In this document: positions 51,420 through 59,970 of the stretch, piece after piece
How positions within the stretch are numbered: the first letter of the stretch is position 1
How the letters are laid out: every line of letters begins with the position of its first letter
DNA from: Saccharomycopsis malanga
Lineage: Eukaryota; Ascomycota; Saccharomycetes; Ascoideales; Saccharomycopsidaceae
Assembly: GCA_004014935.1 (NCBI GenBank)
Contig: CP025323.1
Location: 1,426,001-1,490,000, forward strand
Direction of reading: 5' to 3'
Length of the DNA stretch: 64,000 nucleotides
Program-made: the position numbers and the translations under genes
The notes under the pieces: generated by a model
Seen by the model: the letters and a program-made list of their open reading frames with translations, nothing else
The model's database searches: none
What the model was told of the DNA's origin: nothing

Positions 51420-51938
51420 TTTTAGCAAAAATATACTAAATCGTATACTAGTAACGGTTGATTTATGGGGTTTTTTGATGCTGATGGAACAATTAATTAT
51501 TATAATTTTGTAAATAACAGACTTCAATTATTTATTAGTGTAACTAATAAATATCTTAAGGATGTAGAAGAATTTCAAAACATATTAGGAGGAAAAATAT
51601 ATTTTGATAAATCTCAGAATGATTATTTTAAATGAGTAATCATAAATGAAACAAATCATTTGAATTTTTATAATTATAATAAAATAATACCTTCAAGATC
51701 TTGAAAAGGTTAACGAATATTTTCAATACCCAAATTTTATCAACTTTATAATAGTAAAAATTATATAAAAAATGGTAGTATATTATATAAAAGTTGATTA
51801 AAATTTGATCAGAAATGAAAAGAATTTAATTATAAGTTTAAATAAAATTATATGAAGATATAGTCCATTAAAAAGAGCATCTTTTAAGCACCCTGATAAC
51901 TATATACCAAGTAACCCTTTAGTTACTCCAGCTTCGAT
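51420..51938 (+). other. nuclear copy of mitochondrial DNA (NUMT): cytochrome b group I intron and exon
   Basis: Read with the mitochondrial code (TGA = Trp), 51453-51490 gives NGWFMGFFDADGTIN, a LAGLIDADG homing-endonuclease motif. The frame continues for about 80 residues (VTNKYLKDVEEFQNILGGKI). At about 51854-51869 TGAAGATATAGTCC matches the conserved S element (P7) of group I introns. The intron then ends, and the exon reads HPDNYIPSNPLVTPASI (about 51889-51939), a hallmark of apocytochrome b. So a piece of a cob gene, intron end plus exon, was pasted into the nucleus. The endonuclease frame is not intact. The boundaries are approximate. Confidence 0.9.
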
Positions 51939-51993
51939 TGGGGTCTTTTCAATTTATAAATTACTTAATGAATTGTTCAATCTTTGTTAGTAG

Positions 51994-52079
51994 TATACTT
52001 TAAGAAATGCGTAAAAATGATAATCTCCAAAATGTATATACTCTAAGAAATGCGTAAAAATGATAATCTCCAAAATGTA
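51994..52079. repeat. 43-bp tandem duplication
   Basis: Two nearly identical copies of a unit around TAAGAAATGCGTAAAAATGA, TAATCTCCAAAATG, lying about 55 bp beyond the mitochondrial insertion. Confidence 0.85.
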
Positions 52080-52289
52080 AAAGTAGTCATTTTTCGTGTG
52101 TTGTAATAATTCTGTATTGAACGAAATAAATGTAACTGGCTATAAAAGGAGAGATCAAACGGTAATATAAGGCTCGTAAAAACATTGTAAAAAGTGGCCA
52201 TGAGTGCCAACTAACAAGTCAAGGCAATAATAATCTTATTTTGAAACATCAATATTATATGGCCACTGGGCCGAACATATACTAAGATT
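52080..52289. other. spacer with SINE scrap
   Basis: AT-rich. Ends in GGCCACTGGGCCGAACATAT, which resembles a SINE head start, then a run of ATA/ATT. Confidence 0.4.
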
Positions 52290-52500
52290 ATAACAATAAT
52301 AATAATATCATATATTTCAAGCCCAATACATATCAGTTTCGTATATAAAAAAACTCCATATATACGCGCCATTTCCAAAGAACTTTGCAATCACAGGGGA
52401 AAACCCCAATAATGTCCTGATAATCATAACAGACTCAGGTTTAGCCTATAATGTCTTTTTTTACTTCTTGGGGAGTACTAGCCACTGATGCATCTCTTTC
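52290..52500 (-). repeat. SINE, diverged
   Basis: The 3' module is readable on the minus strand (TATACGAAACTGATATGTAT, GGGCTTGAAATATATGATAT). A small duplication of the TATATACG line follows. Body and head are decayed, with AGTACTAGCCACTGATGCAT at the head end. Confidence 0.6.
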
Positions 52501-52674
52501 ACCTCTTACCAACGACATCTCTTCATAATATCATCTAAATATATCAACTACATAATCCATTTCAACTGATCCAGCAACCATTTCTTAAACTTTCAATTAT
52601 TGTGACCTCACCGAGTTTTGTTTCATCCAATCCTGCTTGTGCTAAACCGTATGAGATATTATTATTAGTAGTAC

Positions 52675-52780
52675 CGAGGCCACTGGGCCGTTTGGTAGAA
52701 GAGAAAAAAGAGCTAACAGGCAGAGTAGAGAAGATAATAATAATAATAATCTTATATTTCAAGCCCAGTACATAATAATA
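52675..52780. repeat. two small SINE pieces in opposite directions
   Basis: 52675-52735 is a plus-strand head (CCACTGGGCCGTTTGGTAGA, with a deletion in the A box). 52743-52780 is a minus-strand 3' end (AATCTTATATTTCAAGCCCA GTAC). They are joined by a run of ATA/ATT repeats. Confidence 0.6.
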
Positions 52781-52782
52781 AT

Positions 52783-52985
52783 AAAGGCACTGGCCATTTG
52801 GCTCAGTGGTCAGAACTCTCGGAGAAGAGAAAAAAAAAAGACCTAACACGAACACGGGTTCGATTCCCAAGACGGCACTTTTACTCACTGTTTTTTACGA
52901 TGCTGAACGTGAATTCACAGGCAAGTGCAACTGTCTGAAACACGACCTAGACCAAAGTCTAGTGCTTACTTTCCAGCCCAGATGC
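52783..52985 (+). mobile_element. SINE, best-preserved tRNA-like head, 3'-truncated
   Basis: A box TGGCTCAGTGG at 52799-52809 and B box GGTTCGATTCC at 52857-52867 both match the pol III consensus, 47 nt apart, as in a tRNA gene. AGACGGC after the B box can pair with GCCGTTT found before the A box in sister copies, a relic of an acceptor stem. The body follows (CACTTTTACTCAC, CAGGCAAGTGCAACTGTCTG, CTAGACCAAAGTCTAG, TTACTTTCCAGCCCA). It stops before the 3' module. Confidence 0.88.
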
Positions 52986-54266
52986 CTATAAAAATGCATA
53001 TTGTACTTATTTCCTTTGGCTGCTCTACAACTGACCATGATATCAATATAAATCATCAAACAGATTCTTCTGCAAATTATTGGCCATCATATTATCCTAC
53101 ACAGGGTAGTTATCCTGTCGTTTAGATTTATTATCAAGTTTAGATCATCTTTGCAAGAACAAGTTTGGATCATCTTCATCTGCAAAAGCTACTTTGAGTG
53201 GTTCTTTTGGAATGGAGTTACGAAGATTGCTGCAAGCAAAAAAAATCTAGATGAGGCCTAGTAAGAGCAGTTTGGCAAACATATCTAGAAAAGAAAATTT
53301 ACAGGTTAAAAAGGAGATGTTAGAATTTCTTCTGTCTAACATAAAAACCATTGACTGCACGTTGGAACATCCCAAAACTCAACTACCCTGGCTACCAGTA
53401 TTTTTCCAATGCCATTTTTAGGCTCAATATGAGTTTAGTCCATCCCAATATATCAGTAATGTTGTAAGTTTTTAATGATCCCCATGCATGTGTTTGCATA
53501 CGTTGCCTGCAGCGACCATTTTACTAGATCAGACCAGCTCTTACTACCTGTTGAGCTTTATTTGCTTTACAAGGCTTGAAATAGAACCCATTTCAGCACT
53601 ATCTTACACGGCTCGTATTCTTCGATGAAGCTCGTTTCTTAAGATACAAATTGAATATTACTAAAGAAAATGTTGACAAATGCTGCATGTTTCTTGCAGC
53701 GCTGCTGCGTCTCCATGCGTACTGCCATTATGGGAATCGTATCAAAATTGGATAAATAAAATGAGTGCCAAAATTATGGAACTATATAGGCTAGTTTATG
53801 TATTTCTAGCTAGCACAGCCTTACATTGCTACTGGTCACTGCTGGTACAGTTTAGTGGAAATGGTTAAAAAGAGTTGTGACCAAGATATTGGTCCAGCAA
53901 GCCAACTTCTTATAGAGGAAATAACAGGGGTACAGGGAAATCCCTAGTTCAGAAATTTTTTATTTTTACCACCATTTAAGGCACCAGATGACTCTATTAG
54001 TGGGGTCATTGGAACCTAGTCTTGGTATTCATCTAAACACTTTTGAATCCATTGGTCTAACTTCTATGCATAGATGCATGTTGCCGCCTCGAGATGCATC
54101 TTGATGCAGTCACTTACCTACTGCTTATATCTCTAGATCTGTCTATATATATAGCAGGCGAATTTGTTGTATTTCCATTAATTTTTATTCCTGTTTAATC
54201 CAGTAATCGTCTTCTATTTTATTCGAGAGTTCCCATTTTATTTTATCTGAAAATTACCTTCACACC
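52986..54266. other. intergenic upstream of the GPI-protein gene
   Basis: About 1.3 kb. The 62-codon frame at 53680 has no coding character. A TATATATATAGC element at 54144-54155 is a likely TATA box for the gene at 54267. No repeat copy recognised. Confidence 0.45.
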
Positions 54267-54794
54267 ATGTTGTTTGACATCAAAAAAACTGTTTCAATCT
54301 CTGTATTTCTCGCAGGCATTGTCTCTGCTAATGATCTTGAGGATGCCATTCATTCGCGAGCATCAGCCGTTCTCCACAACCCTAGAGCCAGTTCCATGGC
54401 CTTGAATATTGCTTCTGCTGCTGGCGTCGACACTGCTGAGTTTATGAAATCAATGGAGTACTTGGCTACTGGATCTCTTGACTCTAGTGTTATGTCAAGA
54501 TACACTGCTGTTGCTGGTGCTTATGGATATTCTGATGGTGCACAAGATGCTTCCACCACTGCAGCATACTCTTCCCACTCTTCTTACTCTTCCCATTCTT
54601 CTTACTCTTCGAGAAACAAGACCACTTTGGGATCTGCTGTAAAGTCTTCTACAGAAAGTTCTTCATCTGCTTCTTCCGGCTCTACTTCTGGCAATTCTGC
54701 TAATAAGCTTGGATTCAATATTGGGGGTCTTGAATGGGCTTCTGGAGCAGGTATTGTTGCTGCTGGTTTGGTGGGTGTCTTGGCTGCTCTTTGA
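54267..54794 (+). CDS. GPI-anchored Ser-rich cell-surface protein
   Basis: A 175-aa protein with a signal peptide (MLFDIKKTVSISVFLAGIVSA), a folded part of about 75 residues without Cys (DLEDAIHSRASAVLHNPRAS, AAGVDTAEFMKSMEYLATGS), a Ser-rich stalk with SSHSSY repeats and one NKT glycosylation site, and a C-terminal hydrophobic tail (GIVAAGLVGVLAAL) preceded by small residues (SGNSAN). This is the pattern of a GPI-anchored wall or membrane protein. I recognise no family for the folded part. A TATA box lies about 115 bp upstream. Confidence 0.75.
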   Translation: MLFDIKKTVSISVFLAGIVSANDLEDAIHSRASAVLHNPRASSMALNIASAAGVDTAEFMKSMEYLATGSLDSSVMSRYTAVAGAYGYSDGAQDASTTAAYSSHSSYSSHSSYSSRNKTTLGSAVKSSTESSSSASSGSTSGNSANKLGFNIGGLEWASGAGIVAAGLVGVLAAL

Positions 54795-55124
54795 GTATGA
54801 TTTTATATTACAACTTGTTCTTACACTTTTTCTGCTCTTCTTTCTGTTTTCTTAATGCTATAATCTACTAAGCTTATTTTTTTATTTTGTTTTTAAAGTC
54901 ATTGGATTGTAGTCTGTAAATTTATGTTTATAAAGCCTGTATAATTTTATGTTCAAATAAAGAGAATTTTCCATTAGTCTCGTAAAAGTTTTATCGACTG
55001 GACTTTGTTAGACTGTAATGTTTATGCATTGGATAGTTTATGCGGTCTACTTTTTCCATTCTGGGCAAGTTTTTATGAACATGAGATGATTGCTTTGCTT
55101 GGCATTTCTTCATATTCCGCTATT
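54795..55124. other. 3' flank of the GPI-protein gene
   Basis: T-rich 3' untranslated region and spacer. Nothing else seen. Confidence 0.45.
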
Positions 55125-55590
55125 CTGTTTCGTATATACGCGCTATGTGTAAAGGGACTTGGAAAAATTCAGTGGGGAAAGCCTAGTGTCTTTCATCATA
55201 ATTTTGTCATTTAATAAATTGGAAAGTAAACACTAGACTTTGGTCTAGGTCGTTGCACTTGCCTTTGATCACTTTTAATATCGTGAAAAAACCACTGGGC
55301 CATTTGGCTCAGTGGTCCGTTCTCTCAGAGAAGAGAAAAACAAAGCCTAACAGGAACATGGGTGAGCCAACTATGATCAAAAGGATATGATTGGGTTTCA
55401 CCAAGTCCCCTTAGACATAGCGTGTATATACGAAACTGATATGTACTGGGCTTGAAATATAAGATTATTATAAATATTATTATAATATCGTGAAAAATGT
55501 TCGTAGTCGGAATCGAACCAGTGAGCCTTTTAGGTCTTTTTTGGAGAGCACTAACCACTGAGCCATCCGGCCCAGTGGCCAAGTACAGTT
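55125..55590 (-). mobile_element. SINE, long form, interrupted by another SINE
   Basis: The two parts are 55125-55290 (3' module and body, with CTAGACTTTGGTCTAG and TTGCACTTGCC) and 55484-55590 (rest of the body start, B box reversed as GGAATCGAACCAGTG, head ending GAGCCATCCGGCCCAGTGG). The insert at 55291-55483 splits it. Removing the insert and one duplicate restores an ordinary long form. Confidence 0.88.
55291..55483 (+). mobile_element. SINE, short form, nested with a 14-bp target-site duplication
   Basis: A complete 193-bp short form: CCACTGGGCCATTTGGCTCA, the AAGAGAAAAACAAAGCC line, AACAGGAACATGGGTGAGCC (the same junction as the copy at 24782), GATCAAAAGGATATGATTGG, the 3' module and an ATT tail. 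The host SINE sequence AATATCGTGAAAAA is present on both sides (55277-55290 and 55484-55497). This is direct evidence of insertion. Confidence 0.93.
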
Positions 55591-55774
55591 TTTTATATTG
55601 ATATTTCTCAAAAATATTAGTTTTGCATTACATTGGCATAAATACAATTATATTTACGCTTTGAAAATGTGACTTTTATCGAATATTAGTATATATTATT
55701 GGTGACAACTCAAATAAGCTGGTAATAAGCAATTTCACTCATTTTTGAATCATCTATATAGACTTTTCTCTTTG

Positions 55775-55862
55775 GATTCTTCTCTTCTTCGTTATTTGCT
55801 CAAACTCTTTTCTGCCGTTTGTATTTTTTGAGCCATTGAGCCATCCGGCACAGTGGCTGTTG
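55775..55862 (-). repeat. SINE head fragment
   Basis: On the minus strand: GCCACTGTGCCGGATGGCTC then AATGGCTC-like duplication and an AGAAAAGAG...GAAGAAGAGAAG line. Nothing beyond the head is recognisable. Confidence 0.55.
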
Positions 55863-56214
55863 GAACTCTGGAGAGTTCATATTTTTGTAGGATTATTCAC
55901 AGTTGGAGCTTTTAAGACTGAAATGTGTAAGTGATTAGGATTTTTTATATTGAGAGATTACTGTAATAAGGATTTTTTGTATTGAGAGATTACTGTAATT
56001 AATATTTTTTATATTGAGAGAATACCGTAATTGTTACAATGTCAGCTTTTATCAAAAAAGCAAAGGCAAATAAACTACCTCAAACCAGCACAATCTAAAG
56101 CTTGAACCACTCATTAAATATTACATAACAGCATTGAAGCGTGTCTCTTTTCAACATTTCCCATCGAAACAAACTACACATTTCAAAAACATGAGCAATT
56201 CTAAAATTAAATAA
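55863..56214. other. 3' flank of LIA1
   Basis: Contains three imperfect units of about 36 bp around TTTTTATATTGAGAGATTACTG (about 55938-56035). No gene seen. Confidence 0.55.
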
Positions 56215-57168
56215 TTATACAGCGGTGTATTCGAGTTGGCCAGAAGTTTGGTATTCATTCATGTCCAAAGCAACAATTGCGCTTTCTTTAACAACCTCGT
56301 CTTTGTCATTCAAATGTTGTTTCAAAATCGGCACTACTTCGGCAGAATCAATGTCACCCAAAGCCTCTGCAGCCTCGTGTCTGACCATAGGGGCTTCGTT
56401 TTCGTTGTTCAATACCTTGATCAAGTCTGGGACCACGACAGGATTACAAATTTGGCCAAAAATGTAGGCGATTTCGTGTTTAAACAATGCCGATTTGTCA
56501 GCAAACCCAGTAGCCAAGGCAATACAAGCTTCATCGGTTCCAATGTCTCTCAATCTGAACATTGCTCTATATCTTTGGAACAATGGGGCCGAAGTGTCGT
56601 TCAAGATCTTTTGTAATTCGGGTATTTTATAGTTTTTATCGCTTGGCAAAGGAGGAGCAGGATCGATGGATGAATATAGAGATTCCTCCAACTTTTCCTT
56701 CTTTACTTGTTCTACACTTTGTTGAGCCTTGCTCCAGTTTATTCTTTCGATTGCCAACTCGCAGGTTTCTCTGATCTCCACCATAGGGTCATTTTTCCAG
56801 TACTCGTTCAACAATGCTAGCGATTCCTCATCACCAAGTGCCCCCAAGGCCTCTGCTGCTTCATGTCTCACCATACACTGTTGGTTTTGGTCTTTGAGAA
56901 CGTCTCTCAAGAACGGAGCAGCGTGGAAGTTCTTGGTCTGTCCCAACACATATGCCACCTCGTGTTTTAGCAACTCAGAGTTGTCTCTGAATGATTCATT
57001 GATATATTCTACAGCCTTGTTGGCCTTTTCTGGATCCTTTTCCCATTCACTGCCAATCGACTTCAAGTTGAACAAAACCCGGAACCGACTTGCTAAAGGC
57101 TCTTTTCCATTCTTGTTAATGAGAATGTCCCTGAGCTCTTCCAAATTCTCACTGTCTTCTCTGGACAT
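56215..57168 (-). CDS. LIA1: deoxyhypusine hydroxylase
   Basis: Completes hypusine on translation factor eIF5A by hydroxylating deoxyhypusine with a di-iron centre; cytosolic. From the ATG at 57168 ([20 protein letters not shown]) it is 317 aa; S. cerevisiae Lia1 is 325. The upstream extension starts at GTG. It has two matching halves of HEAT repeats. The four His-Glu iron-binding pairs are seen in order: [59 protein letters not shown] box lies 82 bp before the ATG. Confidence 0.97.
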   Translation of the reverse strand: MSREDSENLEELRDILINKNGKEPLASRFRVLFNLKSIGSEWEKDPEKANKAVEYINESFRDNSELLKHEVAYVLGQTKNFHAAPFLRDVLKDQNQQCMVRHEAAEALGALGDEESLALLNEYWKNDPMVEIRETCELAIERINWSKAQQSVEQVKKEKLEESLYSSIDPAPPLPSDKNYKIPELQKILNDTSAPLFQRYRAMFRLRDIGTDEACIALATGFADKSALFKHEIAYIFGQICNPVVVPDLIKVLNNENEAPMVRHEAAEALGDIDSAEVVPILKQHLNDKDEVVKESAIVALDMNEYQTSGQLEYTAV

Positions 57169-57484
57169 TTTCGTATTTATCTTTTTCAAATGTGAATATT
57201 TAGTTTCTACATGAAAATTTGATGATATATTGGGTCTGAAAAATTTTCCCACGTGCGATGCTTAAACAAATATTACGTGGGGCGAGCAGTTAATATACTG
57301 TTATCTGTAGAAAGATTCATATATGTGTTTACTAGTAGATGGCTTACGCACTTGCTGTTGAACTTGACCGGTCCAACAAGCAATATTTTTCACAAACTGA
57401 TAAATAAATGGTGAAAGTATAAAGAAAATTTAAGATATTGAACATTGTAAACTCTCACTATGAAAAGCTTAACTAGTAGAATTA
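57169..57484. promoter_or_regulatory. LIA1 promoter with a CACGTG box
   Basis: CACGTG at 57250-57255, and TACGTGG about 20 bp further. The rest of the 316-bp gap shows no feature before the SINE copy. Confidence 0.45.
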
Positions 57485-57650
57485 GTAGTTTGCCGCTAGG
57501 CCAGATGGCTCAGTGCTCTCGAAAAAGAAGAAAAAACTCACGGGTTCGATTCCGACGACGAGCATGTTTCACGATATTAAAAGTGACCAAAGGCAAGTGC
57601 AACGACATTGACCAAAGTCTAGTGCTTAATTTTCTATTTGTTTAGTGAGA
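57485..57650 (+). mobile_element. SINE with intact B box, 3'-truncated
   Basis: Head GCCGCTAGGCCAGATGGCTC, a shortened A box (TGGCTCAGTGCTC), AAAGAAGAAAAAACTCACG, a perfect B box GGTTCGATTCC at about 57542-57552, then the body with AAAGGCAAGTGCAACGACAT and GACCAAAGTCTAGTGCTTA. The 3' module is missing. Confidence 0.75.
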
Positions 57651-58084
57651 AATTTATATAGACCACTTAAGCTGTAAGACCGATTCTATCAATAGTTCAT
57701 TTGCATTTCCCATTTAAAATAATTTGAAAATCTTTTTTGAAACCGATATTTATCTTATAAAGCTAAAATTGATTACATTCATTAACAGAGCTCTCCGTAA
57801 AATGGACTTGAACTATCCTCTTTATCTTTTTAATGTTTCATATTCTCAATCATTATTAATGAGTACAATCTTTGACACCAGCAGTTTAAAATATACTTTG
57901 CTCTCCTATTTGGAGAGAGTTACTAAATACATAATACAAGCAAAAATTATCTAAAGATGACGTCTGTCACTAGGCTTCTTTTTAGTTTTTTCAACCCTTT
58001 AATCCTTGATTTTTACTTCATCCTTTTATTGTTGTTTTGTTGTCTTTTTCTTACCTAACAACCCTTTTATTTATGATTATACAA
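57651..58084. other. intergenic, nothing recognised
   Basis: AT-rich spacer of about 430 bp before the 1-kb repeat copy D. Confidence 0.4.
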
Positions 58085-59148
58085 TTAACAAAAAACGGGC
58101 ATATTAATTACCAAAATATACCCTTGAAAAGTAAAGATATTCTCTCTTTTCAACAGAAATATGCCTATATGCCTTACTATTGCCAGGTGGCCAAGTTGGT
58201 TAGGCCATGCGCCACACAAAACAGTGCAGAATAGTGCAGAAAAACAAGTGTGGCGTTCCTCACTTGGGGTTTTGGTACTCGATTCGCGCTGTTGACGTTT
58301 TGGAGTAATTATCAAATGTTTTATTGAGTTAAATCTATGCTATCGAGGTTAATTCAAGTTAAAAAACGTACACCAGAGTTTTAAAATTTTCTGCTTTATT
58401 ATAGTACTATTTATGATAAGCAATCTCAAGTTTTGGAGTACATATTTGATATAACGGAAAATTTCCAATTTTGGCAAAAAGTTGATTCTGTTAAACCATA
58501 TTCTAGAGTCTTTACAGCATGCAAAATCATACAAAAATTATTTTTCGATACTCTTCAAACCCTAGAGGTTTATACCAAGTACTTTGTTTTGATATCTGGC
58601 TTTTTAAAGTTATTCAATAATGAGAGAGTATCATTTTGATTAAAACAATTCTGTTAAAACTCGTGTTAATCATCTCCCATAGAGACTTTTTTAATGTCTT
58701 AATATTATTCCATAGTTCTTGCTTGCTTGTATGTGCGATTCCTCCGGGATTCAAATGAGCATTGATTCCAGGAAAACCCCTATTTTGAGAGCTAAAAATG
58801 TATGGTTTATTATAGGTTCTCAGAGCAGCTTATATTTGGTAATAGTCATTATATATTGTCAAACTAGCATATTTCATCTTACGCTATCCACTAAATAATT
58901 TATGGGGCTCGATAAAGCGTAATGTGATTATTAATGAACTTTATATGTTGGTTTTGGGGACTACGTTTTGAGAAAAGTTTTTATTGCTTATAAATTAAAT
59001 TTGCAAATAGTTTACTGTTACATTGGCTTTAGTTTTTGCTTATTCGCTGTTCCAGTTTCCAATTTGCTTTATAATATGGTTGTTGAAGTTGTATACTGAC
59101 TGCAAATTGGTGATAAACTTTGGCTGTTTTTTTTGGTAAAAATTGCAA
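58085..59148 (+). repeat. 1-kb dispersed repeat, copy D
   Basis: Starts CAATTAACAAAAAACGGGCA, TATTAATTACC, CTCTCTTTTCAACAG. A box TGGCCAAGTTGG at 58188-58199, CGCCACAC...GTGTGGCG, B-box-like GGTACTCGATTC at about 58274-58285, full body, and end GGTGATAAACTTTGGCTG. With copy A it defines the 5' end of the family. Confidence 0.87.
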
Positions 59149-59218
59149 ATTTTAGTATTTAATACAACGATATGTCACTTGTGTTGAAAGAGTTTTATTG
59201 TTGAAAGTCTATATAATT

Positions 59219-59540
59219 AGCCACTGGGCCATTTGGATCAGTGGTCAGTGCTCTCGAAGAAGAGAACAAAGACCTGGCAGGATAAATTAGCAGATAGTAC
59301 TCTCATAGAAGAGAAAAAAGACCTGGCAGGATAAATTAGCAGATAGTACTCTCATAGAAGAGAAAAAAGACCTGGCAGGATAAATTAGCAGATAGTACTC
59401 TCATAGAAGAGAAAAAAGACCTGGCAGGAACACGGGTGAGATATTATGATGCTCATTACCAAGTCCACTTAGACATAGCGTGTATATGCGAAACTGATAT
59501 GTACTGGGCTTGAAATGTGATACTACTAATATTATTATAC
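59219..59540 (+). mobile_element. SINE with a triplicated 49-bp internal unit
   Basis: Head CCACTGGGCCATTTGGATCA, then three identical 49-bp units (59281-59427, each GATAAATTAGCAGATAGTAC, TCTCATAGAAGAGAAAAAAG, ACCTGGCAG). It then has the short-form junction AACACGGGTGAGATATTATG, the 3' module and an ATT-rich tail. Like other short forms it has no B box. It lies 70 bp beyond copy D. Confidence 0.87.
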
Positions 59541-59970
59541 TATCCAAGTTTTATTATTTTTATAGTTAAATCAACTCTATTAATTCTTTGATTATAATAT
59601 GGCAATTGTGTTTTTAAATTGTAATATTATCTTTTTTCAATATATGATAATATTGAATTTTCATAAAATGTAATAACAATTTACTAAACTACAAACTTTA
59701 TCTATATCCAATTTTCGATACTATTGAATGTAATTCATAACACTTTACTAAACTACTAACCACTGAGCCATACGGCCCAGTGCCGAAAACTGAATATAAA
59801 TTAATAATTAGTATTGAACTATAAAACTAAAGACTAAACACTTGAAGACTTCGGAATCTCAATACTCAACATTTGAAAAAATCAGACTTGTAGAAGATGG
59901 AAAAGAAATTAAAAAATTAAGGGAAATAATAGAAAAAAAAAGATTTGAGAAATGCTAAATGGTCAAATTA
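59541..59970. other. PMA1 3' flank with a SINE head scrap
   Basis: AT-rich. At 59752-59790 CTAACCACTGAGCCATACGG, CCCAGTG is a minus-strand SINE head end. The remainder is A-rich 3' flank. Confidence 0.5.

Noticed and set aside
52787-52880. A functional tRNA gene
   Set aside because: The A and B boxes are good, but no anticodon arm folds, the T stem has only three pairs, and the sequence continues into the SINE body. Other B-box hits (32942, 57542, and reversed at 30370 and 55508) are also SINE copies. I found no true tRNA gene.
765-59540. LTR retrotransposon or reverse transcriptase gene
   Set aside because: No polymerase, integrase or capsid-like frame and no paired long terminal repeats were seen. 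The repeats present are the SINE and the 1-kb non-coding element.
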